A stretch of DNA of 64,000 bases from Scleroderma bovista (GCA_037178675.1 JAYMGJ010000312.1:54024-118023), one strand, 5' to 3'. Positions 31,966-45,711 are shown, counted from the first letter of the stretch. Notes: generated by a model not told the origin, from the sequence alone. Numbers and translations are program-made.

Positions 31966-34900
31966 ATGGGACGCTCTCAATATCGTACTATGAGCCGAAA
32001 GTCGTCCAGAGCACCTGGCACTCCATCTCAGGCGTGCATATCTACATATTTCTCCCAAAGTCCTTCGCGGATGAAGAAACGCCCACATGACGCCGGGGAC
32101 TCGACTATAGATTTGACCTCTGACAGTCCTGAACCTGGGGAACAACCATCCGTCAAGAGGCTCAAGGTGCACAAGGGAGCCCGCTTATCAGAACAATGGC
32201 GTTTTGATCCTAGTCAACCGCCTTCCACGGGCGATGAAAACAGGTCATCTTTGGATAAAGAAAAAAGGAGGAGACACGAGGAATTCAAACGTGTCTTGCT
32301 TGGGGAAAATAGCATTTTCGCTCGTCGTAAATCTGCTCAGGAGTCAACCATACATTCGGACGTGGAGGCCGTATCTTGTGATGACGAGGACGAAGGTGCC
32401 GACTCGGATCGCTCCGACGCAGCGTTCAAGGAGCTCACAGAGTTGTTTTCCCATAAGCCTAGCAAGCGGAAAGGTAGTGCACCGAGTGCAAAGCAGAAAA
32501 AGCGGGCTCAAGGGGAGCTGGGACCCAGTGGTCAGCCATACACCCCTGCAGAACTTCAGGCAAGTGTGTCTGAGGCTACTGGATCTCATTTTTGTGACAT
32601 CATGATGCTCCAGTCACTACGAATCATCAGAGAAAATCCTGGCGTCGTTCTTATGATTGAAAGTGGCTACAAGTACTACTTCTATGGCGAAAGTGCAACA
32701 GTGCGTTCGTTAGGGTGGACTGTCAACGTACCTATCTAAGGCTTTCCTGCAGATAGCAAGCAAAGAACTCGGGATAGTCGCCTACCTGCGCCGAAACCTG
32801 ATGACCGCCTCAATCCCGGTTCATAGGCGTGATGTACATCTCAAGAAGTGAGCTTATCCTTTCACAGCGCAACCACCCGGATTGACAAAAGCTAGGCTCC
32901 TCTCCCAAGGCTACAAAGTCGGGATCGTAGATCAGACCGAGACAGCTGCACTCAAGAAAGCCAGTGAAAATAGGAACACCCTCTTTGACAGGAAGTTAAC
33001 TTATCTCTACACGGCCACGACGTATGAGTATTCTCTGGAATGGGTGATCTCTGACCTCGTTATGATGCCGTTACCCCCAGATATGTCGACGAACTTGGGT
33101 CTGTAGACGACCTAGATAAGTATGGTGCACCACTGCTTGCCTGCTTTGTCGAAAGCTCCAAGAGAGAAGACAACCCAGACGATCAAGTGTCGATAGCAAT
33201 GATCGCCATCACACCAAGTACTGGTGATGTTATTTGGGATGAATTCGATGGTTAGTGGAATCTCACGGTTATTTTTCATTGCTTCGCTGACTGAGGTGAT
33301 AGATTCGGTTATGCGTTCTGAGCTTGAGGTCAGTTATCGTTGATCACGAGATTTTCGGTGCTTCACGGATGCATAGACGCGTCTCGTACACACTCGACCA
33401 GCAGAGTTGGTCCTTCCAACGAAGAGGTTAAGCGAACTGACAGAAAAGGTGTTAAAGCATTCCTCTGGGTGGACCATCTCTTTCGTTTTCCCGAATCTCT
33501 TTTACTTACCTACCTCCATCACAGCTCCGATCACAAAATACGAATAGAACGCTACGAAGCGACCATGGACTATACTGAATCCTTCGATTTTGTAGCACAG
33601 TTTTACACTGATAAAGCAAAGCAAACGGGGGCCAAAGATCCCAAGATGGGTATGTGACCGTGTCGTTTGATTCGTTGCACATCTGCAATAGTTTACGATC
33701 TTAAGACGGTGTTCTCAGCGTCGTGGCGAACTTTCCACAGCAAGTCGTGGTTGCCTTGGCACATGCTATCAAGTACCTTTCTGCATTTAGCATCGCAGAC
33801 GCGTTTCTGGGTGCCCGGTACTTCTCCAAGTTCGCCAACCGGACGCACATGTTGTTGAATGCTAACACGCTGACTAATTTGTTGGTCTCCATTTTGGACT
33901 GGGGTTGTTGGTATCTGATCCCGGATGTCATCAGAGAAGTCTACCAGAATCAGACTGACTATTCATCAAGAGGATCATTAATGTGGATACTCGATCGTAC
34001 GGTAACTAGATTTGGCGCAAGACTTCTGAGGAATTGGGTGGGTAGACCGCTCACAGATCGAAGGTTGGTCGATTTTCAGCAACCACTACTGGTGCTGACC
34101 TTAACAGAGTGCTGCAAGAGAGAATAGATGCCATCGAGGAGATAATTGGCAGTACTTCTGAGAGGCTCGTTGCTCTTCGGCAGGCTATGAGGAAACTACC
34201 TGATCTTGCTAAAGGTCTATGTCGGATTCAGTATGGGCAGGTGAGCGCTATGTTCCTCAAGTCATGCATCCGTTTTAAATATTAGCAAAGTGTTCTCCAC
34301 AAGAACTCGCGATTCTTCTGCCTGCCTTCAACAAGGTGGCAACGGCATTTGACAGTCTTGTAGATGAAGCTGATGGAGGATTTCGCTCAAAGCTATTAAA
34401 CGAAATTGTGTTGTCGCTCCCGAAGCTCAAGGTACCAATGCGAGATTTGTTGGGTGATATTTCCCTCAAGGACGCTAGTCAAGGCAATAAAGTTTCCTTA
34501 TGGAAAGACACAGAGAAATTTCCCGAACTTGTTGAACTTGAGTTGGTGCGTATCATACAATGTCAGTGGAGCCCCTGGCTAACTAGTTCAGATGATTCAA
34601 ACTATCGAGTCCGAACTATCTGAGGAGTTGAAACGAGGTGAGTACATTTTACTGTCAAGGCTACTGGTGGCATGCCAATGTACGATTCTAGTCCGCAAAA
34701 TTCTTGGAATGCCTTCGCTCCAGTGGACGACCGCCCTCGGTTTCGAGGTAATCCCCTCCGGTTCTATGGTGTCTTCCCGTATTTTAATTAGTATAGTTTC
34801 TTATAGAGGTGAAAAAGGCGGATAACCGCGAGGTCCCTGTTAGTTGGGAATTGGTATCAAGGTCAGTCAGATCTCAGATTCCCGATTGACTCAATCCCCA

Positions 34901-36154
34901 ACAGCTAATCAGCACAAAATATTTGCGGCGTTATTATTCCCCAGAAGTCAAGAAGCTACTCCAAGAGCGTGCACGATATCAGGAATCACTTAATGCGACA
35001 GCTAACAAGGCCTACAAATCGTTCCTTGATGAAATCGTCAAATCACACTATCCTGTACTGCGTGATGCTGTAAGTAAACTAGCGGTCGCCGACTGTCTTT
35101 GTAGTTTGGCACAAGTCGCGTTGCAAGATGGCTACGTGCGACCGGAGCTCACAGAGGACAACGTTCTCGAAATAGTCGATGGGAGGCATCCTATGGTCGA
35201 GGCTCTCAGATCTGATCCATTTGTTCCTAACACGATCATTATGGGAGGGGATTCCCCTCGAAGTGCTATCATCACTGGGCCGAATATGGGAGGCAAAAGT
35301 TCTGCTGTTCGGATGGTGGCGCTCATTGCCATTATGGCACAAGTTGGGTCCTATGTCCCTGCAAAGGCTGCAAGAATAGGAACGTGTGATGGTGTCATCA
35401 CGAGGATGGGGGGTCAGTGGCGCGCTGGATGACTTTGAACTTAGTCTTATAGTTTCCACAGCATCGGACGAGTTAGCGCGTGGCCGATCAACATTCATGG
35501 TTGAGATGGCAGAAACCAATGAGATCCTCAGCACGGCCACTCCAAGGAGCCTCGTAATCCTCGATGAGCTTGGCAGAGGTACATCCACCGCTGACGGGGT
35601 GAGTATATACAACGTTTCATCATGTTCTGTCTAATTCTGCATTATTCTCAGATGGCGATCGCGGATGCAGTTCTGCACCATCTAGTGGAAGAGGTGAAGT
35701 GCAAGACGTTGTTCATCACACATTATCCCCTGGTGGCCATTGACATGGAACGTCGGTTCCCAAATGATGTCCAAAACTTGCACATGGGTTATACGATGGA
35801 TACCCGTATAGATGGAAGGAGAGACGTAACCTTCTTGTATCGCCTGACTGATGGCTTTGCTAAAGAGTCGTTTGGGGTGGAGTGTGCACGGCTAGCAGGT
35901 ATTTCTGAAGACATCCTTGCCGTCGCTACTGACCGCTCTGAATATTGTCGGTTATCCGTCGAGTCCCGTAGCAGGCTTACCAGGTAATTGGCAACGAATT
36001 CACTTGTCTTGTAGCGACGTGCTTACTAGATCGCACTAGGGTGCGGAAATGCGCCGAGCTACTCAGTCGCTGCATCACAAATTCACTAGATGTAGGGGCA
36101 TTGACAGAGCTCCGTAATCAGCTACATATTCACCAATCTACACTAGATGAATAG
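31966..36154 (+). CDS. MSH3: DNA mismatch repair protein Msh3
   Basis: A multi-exon MutS homologue. The N-terminal tail carries a PCNA-interaction-like motif (QACISTYF), then acidic and basic disordered stretches. Domain blocks in order: MutS domain I ([38 protein letters not shown]), connector ([20 protein letters not shown]), lever/clamp ([41 protein letters not shown]) and the ATPase. The ATPase has [10 protein letters not shown] (Walker A), [27 protein letters not shown] (Walker B) and [21 protein letters not shown] precedes the ATPase. With Msh2 it forms MutSbeta, which repairs insertion-deletion loops. The overall order matches Msh3 rather than Msh6, supported by [17 protein letters not shown] second in-frame ATG lies 24 bp downstream. 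Confidence 0.95.
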
Positions 36155-36157
36155 TTG

Positions 36158-39100
36158 CTATGATTTGTTTTTCTTTTGCTTCTTCCTATCCGACTTTTTA
36201 GACGAGTCGGCATCACCTGTCACTTCCTGTGCCTTCCGTTTCCCTCCTTCACTGCTCCGAGCTCCAGACTTCAACTGCGTGGCGATTGACTCCACTTGTC
36301 GACACAGGGCCGATGAAGATTTGAACCGACCAGAGGAAGAAAGCTTCGTGTGCAGCGCACTCCATGCAGAAGGATCCCATACACCTGGTTTCCCAGATGC
36401 TTGCACTGTTTTCTGTACCTGGCGGACACATAGTAACACGACCTTCAACAAGTCTTTTAGTTGACCCGCGTTCAGGTTGCCTTCGTCATCGACAGCTCCG
36501 TTTGCAAGATCGAGCACGGTCTGCTGTAAGCTCTTTTGGAATGGGACCGATAATTGCTCGTCCTTCCCCGGGTCATCAGATGTCTTCCAGACTCACATGC
36601 AGGGACAGCAGGATACATACCTTACTGGGCTGGTTTAGAACTACACCCAGAAGCTGGAACGCCTGGCATCTTCTGTAGGCATTGACAGCTTTGGAGGACG
36701 AAGATAATATACTGTCACGGAATTTCGATGCTAGCGCTGGGAAATGGCGGACAAAGTCCTGGAAAAAGGCGTGGTTCGCCTGAGATGCCTTTCGGGACAT
36801 GTAGTCGTCCCAGGATTCCTGATATATACGGACTACTGCATCTTCCTCCTTCAGATGTAACAGCACTCTGCACAAATATAGGCTGCTTTGGCTTAAGATT
36901 GGACCCGAGGAATGCGATTTCCGTGCTCGTTGGTGAACCTCACGGAGAATGGTTTCGACTTCGTCACTAGTAGCTTCCGATGGGATGTCTTTGGACTTGG
37001 CAAGGCGGTTCTTCAGGATCCCAGCCGCTTTGTCAGAGAGTTGCTTTTCGTCCATCCCGCTCTTCGACACTAGTTCGACCAAAGGTAGTACGAGTCGGAC
37101 GTTGAGCGGATTTTGGGGCTCTTTCTTGACGAAGGTATCAACGAGGTCGAGGACCCTATTCTTGAAGTGAGTTGCTTCCCGTTGCGCGTCGACTCCTGGA
37201 AAATATCAGCAAAATAAACAAAATCACTCAAGGAGCCACTGCGGACCTTTCTTGGACCTTCGCTCGTCTTTCCGTGAACGGAAGATTTCAGCGAGGTGTT
37301 CGTCTACCGCCATCATTTGTTCGTCATCCATGAGTTCTTCATTGGATTCCTCGTCTGACTCATCACCCGCTGCACCATCCACGCCACCGGCCTTGAGTTC
37401 GCCAACGATTTTTTTCCGCATTTGCTGAGCATCTTCGTCATCCTTCTCGGAAGATGAACTCTGTTCTTCATCATCGTCAGACACACCCTCTTCCAAAGAA
37501 CTCTCGTGTTCCTCGCCATCTTGTTCATCGTGGCTCTCAGCATCCATGTCAACGTCCTCGTCTTCAGCCAATTCAGCAGGATTTCGTCGTTCAAGTTGCT
37601 ATCCAACCGCAATTCTCCGTCAGAGCTGCAAGACAGGACCTATCATTTGACACGCATCACACACCGTAAGGATAAGATTCATAGTGCTCTCCTCCACCAC
37701 GCCTGTCACACGAGAAAATGCTTCATTAGCCACCGACCGCGTGTAAGCACTAGCACTCTCAAGGTAGCCGATGAGAAGATCCACGAAGATATCTATCGGT
37801 ATAGGTTCGTCGTCCGCTGGTGGTAGAGCAGTCTGCTTGATTTTGTGCTTTTTAGATGATTTTTGATTTGCGAACATGCGCGATGTTGCGGCGAGACAAG
37901 CCTTCGGAGATGTGTCAGCCGTCGACAGGAAAGGTACACAAGTGGAGTATCCGACGGCCGTACCTCGAGGTTCTCAACGCTGCCTTCCTCGCCACATCGA
38001 CACTGCAGAACCAGGGACGATAGTACGAGTTCGAAGCCTCTCGCAGTCTCTTTTCGTTCGGTGGCCACCTGTTTCACGTAGATCAGACGGACCCCGAACG
38101 TGCATTATAATGACACTGACACTGGCCAAGTTCTCCAACTGCTTTTGTGCCTTTCCCAATGCAGTCTGCACCTCCTCGTCCAAGGACACAAGGGGGCTGA
38201 CGTGCTTGGTATCCTTATCTAATCGCGCCAGTGTCGCTAGGATTTTGGATATCCAGAACTGGCCATCGGACGCGACGCCCACCTCTTTGTACGTCTGGTC
38301 ACCTTTCTTTATGACGGTGGTTTGACCGGTGAGGTCTGCAAGGCTGCCGAGTAACCTCGTGCGACAGTGGGCATGAAACTCTTCATTGAAAGGCGGGGAC
38401 GGGAGTACATGGAGCTGAATGGAGGTTAGTGGGGTTCTCCGACATTATAATATTGGATAACGGGCTAACCGCATGTATCGAGCTTGACTCGGATTTCTTG
38501 CGAACCGTAAACAGTCCGTTGACAACGTACCAATCGAGGGCAATCTGTATCCACTCGTCGTTTTTTGGAACGGACCCATTACGGACGAGGGCTACAAATT
38601 GGTCTGCAATCCACGTTCGTCGAGAATGAATGGCGTCTGTGTCCCTATTTCGCTATTCAGTGCTACATATTAAGATCGCAAGGGAACGTACTCCGTAGAA
38701 TCTTTTGAAGGGTTCAACTGCTCCAACAAAGACAAAACGTAACTTTTGATGCCATCAGTGTCCATAACCGTTAAAATAGATTCGACCGTTTTGGTCCGTG
38801 TCAACTTGTCAAACTGTTGGCTACCATTAATACCAGTAAGCTGAAGGATTAAGGGGAATCCCAATGCCGGATTTTGTTGAACAAACGATTGAATGTGTTT
38901 CGCCTGTTATAAAAAGGTCATTCATGTAAGAACTCAAAAGTGCTGTGATTAGCGCACCACATCGAGCGAAATTTTGTGTAGGTAACGATCACTTTTTGAC
39001 AAGTGGTTTGTCCAGGATCGCATGAGATTTTTGGTGAAGAGCATAGGAAGTTGGTCTGGGCCGACACGTGTCAACGCCTTCTTGAAGACCTGGAAACCCC

Positions 39101-40295
39101 AGTATTTCCGTTCAGCCGAAGAAGTGGTGGAGAATAAGGATTCTGTCACACACGTCAGATACAGGTCGCAGTAGAGAAGTACTAAGAAAAGCTACCATCG
39201 ACAACTATGCGGAAGAATTCTCTCAGGGAGCCCTGGGGTGATTGTGTTGAATCTGAAGATGGGAGGAGACGGTCAAATAACATATCCCATATAAAATGTA
39301 GTTGCGGATTCCATGAGCCAACACCGGTATTCGAAGACCCGTCCTCGTCTACCGCAGACTCCTGGGAACAGCACCGTTGTCCTCGTCAGCTCACTGAAAG
39401 AACAGCATGCGTTAAGAATGCCTACTTTCAGAATCCGCCCTAGTGGCAGAAGGTTTGCAGACGAGAACAGATTTCTACCCTTAAACATAGGCGCGAGTGC
39501 ACTATCCCAATCATAGTTTGGTATCAAGGGCTGCAACTTAAGTAGCATCGCAAACTTTTCTGGCGTCCAAAGCCCAGATTCGCGCTCTTTTGAGAAGAGA
39601 TGCTCGGCTGTCGTATCTAACGCCTCCATTTTCCATGGTACAGACGGGGATGCTGCCTGAACCGTGTCGATTGCGAGCCCGATTGTCCACCATGCGCTTT
39701 CCCTCAGCCAGGACTTGGCCTCCCCAATCTCAAGTAGTTTCACCAACACCTCCCTGTAGCTTTCTAGGGTGGACACTTGCGAGTGGGCAGAGCCCGAGCT
39801 CGGCAGGGGGGTCTGGCGGACGAGTAGACCTGACCGGATCACGGCAGTCAGGCCAAACAGACGAGCAAAGAGGACATCGCGCTCTTCCTGGCCCATCATC
39901 GAGCCTTGCTTTTTGGTCGAATCACTGATAAGAGAGACGATTTGCGAACATGTAACTGTGTTTATCCTCGAGAGGAGCTGTAAAAGACATGTAGTGTATC
40001 CCGCATACGAAGGAAAGGCGAAACGCACCTCCGTCAAGGCAACACTGAACCCCAGTCTACTGCTCTCTCTCGAACTCGCAAGTCCCCTCACAAGTCTTCG
40101 TATCGAATATGACACATCCGGCGAGTTGAGCAAATCGAGTGCATCGCCGCCCTCTTCTGAGTCGGACCCAGTGTCTTTCGGGACATGGCTCAATTGGAAC
40201 TGTTCGAGGGCACTGATGAGCTTGACGGACGCGTCGATGCGGTCTTTTTTTGATGCCGAAGAGAGATCCCAGAAGAGAGGGAGTGTCGTCGACAT
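36158..40295 (-). CDS. POL5: Pol5 / MYBBP1A-type nucleolar protein (DNA polymerase phi)
   Basis: A long multi-exon gene starting with MSTTLPLFWDLSSASKKDRI and helical-repeat blocks (SIRRLVRGLASSRESSRLGF, VALTEVRF, LFARLFGLTAVIRSGLL, ESAWWTIGLAID, KFAMLLKLQPLIPNYDWD). A middle acidic region with long Asp/Glu/Ser runs lies around 37300-37570. Late blocks are DEHLAEIFRSRKDERRSKK and LVDTFVKKE-like positions. The C-terminus is Lys-rich (DRKKQKKNKS), as expected for a nucleolar protein. Yeast Pol5 works in rRNA production and 60S assembly despite its polymerase-like name. The stop at 36158-36160 lies 3 bp from the MSH3 stop, so the two transcripts must overlap at their 3' ends. Confidence 0.9.
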
Positions 40296-40982
40296 TTATT
40301 TTTTTATTTTTCTGCTCAGTCGGCAAACCGAATGCAAAAGTTTGTTGTGGACTGTTGTTCCTCTAGGGGCTATTCAACCATATTCAAACGTAGTAGGACA
40401 AGATAATGTCAGCTTGGCACTCGGCCCAGTGTTGGCGATGCGACTTGGGCACTAGAAGCGGCTGAGAGTTACAGCGGTGAGGTGTGGTTTCAAGACGATG
40501 GCAATATAGTCCTGTGGTCAAGGGCTGCGAGGATATGACAGTCTCTTCGCATCGCATCCTTGATGTTCTCAACTCATTCTTCAAGACGAATCGAAAATGC
40601 AATGCAAGATTTTTGGAGAGCACGACGGATCTAACGGACAGCTTAAGTGTTGATCTGGTCCAATACATACCCGACAGCACCGGATTGAACAGAGGATCAG
40701 CCAGTCATGACAGCTAACATACAATCCAGAAAGGATATCTGTCAGTAGTAGCACGCACTGATTATTGTACAGCCCGAATTCCTGGAATCATCGCCGACCT
40801 TCTTCACTTACTTTGAACCCTTTTGAATCGAAGTAGCTGAGATCAAGCGTTAAAGGCACATTTCAAGGTTATGTGCACACCTCAGACCGAGGAATCTGTG
40901 AGTTGATATTTAAGGAAACTGCTATCATGCTCGAAGTGTGTGGCAGTGCCGGTGCATGATGCACCTTCCGACCATCATGTCC
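40296..40982. other. intergenic, no gene recognised
   Basis: About 690 bp upstream of POL5 and downstream of the His/Pro-rich gene. Open frames of 77-98 codons on both strands around 40384-40717 show no motif or splice pattern I can support. Confidence 0.4.
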
Positions 40983-42210
40983 TCAGTCCAGGTGTACCCA
41001 ATGACCCTTCACACCCATCCTACACTTGACGCAATCCACGCGAGGGCCCATCGTAAACCTCTTTTTCCGTTCCACTGGACCAGACGACGACATCGAAGAA
41101 ATCATACATGTCTTGTTTCCCATAGGAACGGATATATTCGTGTTGTCACCTGATAGTATGATTTGAGATGCATGCCCACTTGCCTGTGGGTGCCGGGGAG
41201 GTTGATGCTCGTGGGTATGTACTCCAATCGATGGGACCTCCTGCGACGGTTTAGGATCGCGGAACCCATAATCATTGGCGTGTGTCAGACACGTATCTGC
41301 AGAAGGCGTTGCGGGGGAAAAGTATTTCGTTGGAGGATGCACGACACTTCCTGTTGCAGAAGGTAAAGGTGGGGGAAGGGGCGGGGGAGATGACTCTGCT
41401 GACGAAGCGGGCGTGGTGACGGTGGTGGTAGTTGGTGTCGGCGTCGGAGCCGGGGTGGGCAGGCTGAACGGCGATAGCGACATATGATGTTCTTCGTAGG
41501 TATGTGGTGCCCGTGCCGAGACATGCATAGAATGAAAGTGGCTCCGCGGAGCTGCAGTTGGCCGATGAAGGACGTGTTGCAGTTGATGAGGATGGTGGGG
41601 TTGGGATGGGGACTGCAAATCAACAACCTATGTCACCGATATTAATCGTCATCATGAATGTACTCCTCCGAACCATGACAGCCCCGGTTTGTGCGCGCGA
41701 GTAAAGACACAACGTACCATACTCTCACCATAAACACCATCGCTCTGGTCCCGAGTTGCGTCTCCGCCATTCCCTGCACACACACTAAGCTCCCCTGTTT
41801 GCCGCACCCAGTCGTCCGGTCCCTCCTCTCTTGGATGCTGTGCCAGACGCCGATGTTCGTGGACCTGGTCAAGGAAGCGATGTGGTACAGACAAGGGCTG
41901 CGGGTGCTGCAGATCCAGAAGGTGGGGCAAATGGCATGCTGCATTGTTCGCATCCCCTGCAAGTGAAATTCGTTTCTGCCCAGGAGGTAAACGTTACTCG
42001 ATGCCACACGGTCGCACGGAAGAGAGAGAGAGGACGAACAGCCTGTCTCTCTATTGTAGGTGACCCAGGCCCAGGCGACCTCGCTCTCTTCGTACCCATA
42101 CCGGTACCTGTGTTCAGACTTGTCGCGCATCGAGCCACAGCAGCAGAATGAAGAAATGAGGGACAAACGGCAGGAGGCGTTGGAGGAGAATGCATGTCTA
42201 TTTCATCCAT
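40983..42210 (-). CDS. His/Pro/Ser-rich hypothetical protein with C-terminal CxxC motif
   Basis: The reading starts with MDEIDMHSPPTPPAVCPSF at 42210. After introns it continues with a middle exon rich in His/Gln/Pro (HLLDLQHPQPLSVPHRFLDQ), then a large last exon from about 41618. The last exon is low complexity (Pro/Thr/Ser) until its end, where RKKRFTMGPRVDCVKC, RMGVKGHWVHLD and a stop follow. C-x2-C with a following H-x2-H could bind one zinc ion. I have seen this closing signature in basidiomycete proteins but cannot name its function. The exon borders between 41640 and 42100 are uncertain because several frames stay open. Confidence 0.5.
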
Positions 42211-42924
42211 TCTGTGAGAGCTCCGTATGTTTTTAGCAGCGAGTACAGTTGATTAGCTCATAAGGTAGCACACGAGGAATTTGTGTCTTTACAGCCTGTG
42301 TGGTATGCTCGCGTACTTAAATACTCTGTCGGAAAAATCATAAATTACATAATTCACATTCTCGTAATTTCTGTGTCCCAATAAACTTCAAGATATTATG
42401 TTCGACATTCATGTTCGACCTCACTGCGGAAAGCCGTGTGCACTTGTAAATGAGTAGGTGATAGACGACCTTTCAATCGGGGAGCTCAGAGTCGTTGCTT
42501 TTGGTCATATGGACGCACTTAGCATAATCGATTTTTCTTTCCATAGAGATCTCTACATTATGTAATTATGAAGCGCGCAGCGAAGCTGTGAAAGAACTCC
42601 CAACTTAGCGGAGTGGAAGTCATAGCTTGCTGATTGTCTTTTTGGCCCTTGCCTATCCTCATTTCATGCGGCGATAATTCATCAGGCTTCGAGGTACAGA
42701 TTGGGTACGGAGCAGACATCTACATAACCCAGCTGGTATACAGTCATGGTATACATGGCCTCTGTCTAGTGAGCACAAGTCTACATCGACAACAAAGACA
42801 CATTCAGTACAGCAAAAGCTATCATCGAACAAGATCAAGGGAACGACGGAGTGGGGGAACAAAAAAAACGGTCAATAGAATGCAGCAAAAACCCACGGAG
42901 CCTGTCCCAGGTCAGTCTGGCCGT
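42211..42924. other. intergenic, no gene recognised
   Basis: About 710 bp, relatively AT-rich around 42310-42560. It lies between the His/Pro-rich gene start and the trehalose phosphorylase stop, both on the minus strand. No supported coding or RNA feature was seen. Confidence 0.4.
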
Positions 42925-45586
42925 TTACGCTTTGCCAGGCAACTTCATCTGCCCCCTGGGCAACCTTGGCTCGCCCTCGGCGTAAGGTTCGCCAGTCTCC
43001 TCCCTCAACAAATCATTCAGCCATGCTCCGTGAGGCTGGATCTTGATACCTCGGCTGTACATGACCGCCAGGTACATCCAGGCTGCTGCGTTGCCCACAG
43101 TGCCGACTTCATCCGACACATGCGTAGCTGCGTATGTACTCATGCGCTCGTACAGATCCGCATCCGTGTAAAGATCGAACAGATGTTTCGCCACGGCGTG
43201 GTTGTCACCAACCTCGGTGAGGTAACCAGACTTGCCATGCTCAATTTGGAGGGGGATACCACCCGTGCGGGAAGCGACGATGGGGACACCAGCGTGCAGC
43301 GCCTCGGAGACTTTGACTTCGAAGCCCTCGCGGAGGGAGAGCTGCATGGCGATCTTCGCGTTGGCCAGCAGTGCGTTCAGGACTGTTGAGGTGAGGTGAG
43401 CTTTTCAACCCAGTAATTACAGAAAGAAAAACTCACGTTGATCGCTGGGCGGCACCCTCATCACGACGATGTCCTTGGCATAGTACTTGTAATCGTCCGA
43501 GTTGATGAGGTTCATGACCTGGTCGTAGATGATACTGGCGTCCGGGTCGTCGACGGCACCGTGTCCACAGATCAGGAGCTGGGGCATGTCATCCTCACTG
43601 GCAACTTTCCCAGAAGACTTCAACATCTGGCGGAAACGCGTGTACGAGTTGATGACGTTGGGGATACCCTTGGCGGGATCGAACCGAGCAACCTGGACGA
43701 CGTAGTCGCGAACAGGCCACTTGAGCTCGGTCATCTTTTCCTTGACACACAGACTACGGAACTCGTTCATGTAGAATTGAGAGTCCCATGGGTTGAGGTG
43801 CTTGTTGAGACCATCAAGCCTGCAAGGTAACCTGTCAGAATCTACGCAAAGCATTCGGTGACAATCGCGACGCACCAGTCCGTAGCGGCACCGAGCAAGG
43901 TCAGTTTTTCAATTGGCACATCGCTGGGGACAAATTTGCTGACGGGGTGACTAATGAACAGGTCGGCCAACTTGATGTTCTTCCACAGGTACTCCCAGAC
44001 TTCCTCTTGAGGGGATCCTTTTTGGTGGACGAGATCACTGCGGATCTCGATGTGCGAGCGATAGACGATGGGGAGCTCGGGGCGAACTTTCTTAATGAGG
44101 GGGATCAAACCAGGCATCTGCGGGTCGTCTGCGGCCGAAGTCAGTCAATGCCAAGTAAATTGACGAAGACGCTAACCAATGAAGGCAACATCCACCCCGC
44201 CGGGTGCGAGGGGACCGCCCTCGGCAGTCCATCTCAGACCGTTCTTGAGAATCCAAGCGTCGAATTGGTCTTTAGCTTCTTGGGTCAAGCGAAGGTCAGG
44301 AGCGGCGACGCCTTGGAGAATGTTGTGGTTGTTCTTTGTTGTCCGGAAGACGCTCGGCGACGGATTAGGCACATACCTATTACGTAGTCACGCAGGGACA
44401 TCAAATGAATTCCGAAAGTAAGTCGCAAAATCAGTATAGGCGATGTGATAGTGCGCACCAAGCGGCGTCGACATCCAGTGCAGACAGGAACCTGATCAAA
44501 GCGTGCCGCATCTTAACAAGGGTGAGAGAATGCGCCACACGGAAAAACAGAGAACACCCACAAGAGCGACTCCTCCTGTGTGAGAAGGAGCCGTGAGCCA
44601 GTATGAAATGAGGATAAATTCGGAAATACGCACCTCCTTGAGGGGTGGACGAGAAGAAGCCAATCTTGATTTTTTTCTCACGTAGTTCATCGGCAAGCTT
44701 GATGACTGCGTTCCACGTTCCCTTTCCGACGGATTTTCTATATACATCGAGGTCGTCTATGAGGTGAATTTTTCCACCGGCGTCAACGGTGACCTGGTTG
44801 CGGGGACCGATGGTGAGGCGAGGGTTGTTGTTGGGTCCGTAGTACATGAGACATTTGCGTGCCGCAGAGTCGGCTTGCTCGTCGAGAGTGCGGGGTATGG
44901 GGAGCTTGGTGCCGACGGACACCTGGAGGGTGTTTTGATCCATAAGTGGGGATGGGTCTACGTATACGGTGGGTGTATCAGTGCCAGATGGGACATATGA
45001 GCCAGTAGTGGAGGAGATGCGGTGCTTGACATTGGGGCGGGTGAGTGAGTCGGTGTGGAAGGATTTGATGTTGAAGACAATGGGCACGACATCGAGCTCA
45101 AGCCAGAGCCTCGTGCATAGATTGGGACACTGGATGAGATGGATGAGAACCAACGGGTATGCTATAGCAACGGGGCACTCATACCTCTTTCAAGAGACTG
45201 AGGGTGACACCAGCACCGAGGAACTTGCAGAGATGCTCCTCTGAGAACTTGTTGAATGTGTTGATGATATGGTTTTCGATCTCGGAGGCATTCTTGGTGG
45301 GGTCATTGAGGTTGTATGGGACCGTGGCGGAGGAGAAGTCGGTGTTGTAGACCGAGTCGTGGACGGAGATGGCGACTTCAAAGGCCTTTCCTCCATTGAC
45401 GAGGGCTCCAGCGATACCGGCCCACATAGGCTATTGAGAGATCAGAGAGAGGACGATGGCGCGATGATCAATATTCACGGTGAGACTGGCATATGCCCTT
45501 ACGACGGGCTTAGTGCCCGTTGAGCTGGAGAGCCTTCGCCTGGCTGCGGTCGAGCTCTTTGACTGGAATTCGGCTGGGGGAGACAT
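42925..45586 (-). CDS. Trehalose phosphorylase (retaining, GT4 type)
   Basis: A multi-exon gene starting at 45586 (MSPPAEFQSKSSTAARRRLS). N-terminal blocks are MWAGIAGALVNGGKAFEVA, ISVHDSVYNTDFSSATVPYN and LNTF-like helices. The GT-B core follows: VKHRISSTTGSYVPSGTDTP, NPRLTIGPRNQVTVDAG, IKIGFFSSTPQGG, PGGVDVAFIDDPQMPGLIPL, IVYRSHIEIRSDLVHQ, FISHPVSKFVPSDVP, LDGLNKHLNPWD and VVQVARFDPAKGIPNVI. Near the end come LSLREGFEVKVSEALHAGVP, with the E-x7-E element of GT4 enzymes, and ASRTGGIPLQIEHGKSGYL. It matches mushroom trehalose synthase/phosphorylase, which reversibly splits trehalose with phosphate into glucose and alpha-glucose-1-phosphate in the cytosol. Confidence 0.95.
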
Positions 45587-45711
45587 GGTAGCAGGATGAG
45601 ATGGGGAAGGGCCAGTCAAGGGCTGGTATTTATAGTGGAATGCGGGGACGTAAATTATCAACCAGGGATGTCCGGGGTCTCGCCACGTGACCATCTTGGT
45701 TTCATGACACG
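45587..45711. promoter_or_regulatory. short bidirectional promoter, trehalose phosphorylase / TFIIB-like gene
   Basis: A gap of 125 bp between divergent start codons. A CACGTG palindrome (CCACGTGA) sits at 45684-45689, close to the TFIIB-like start. No TATA-like element stands out. Confidence 0.4.
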
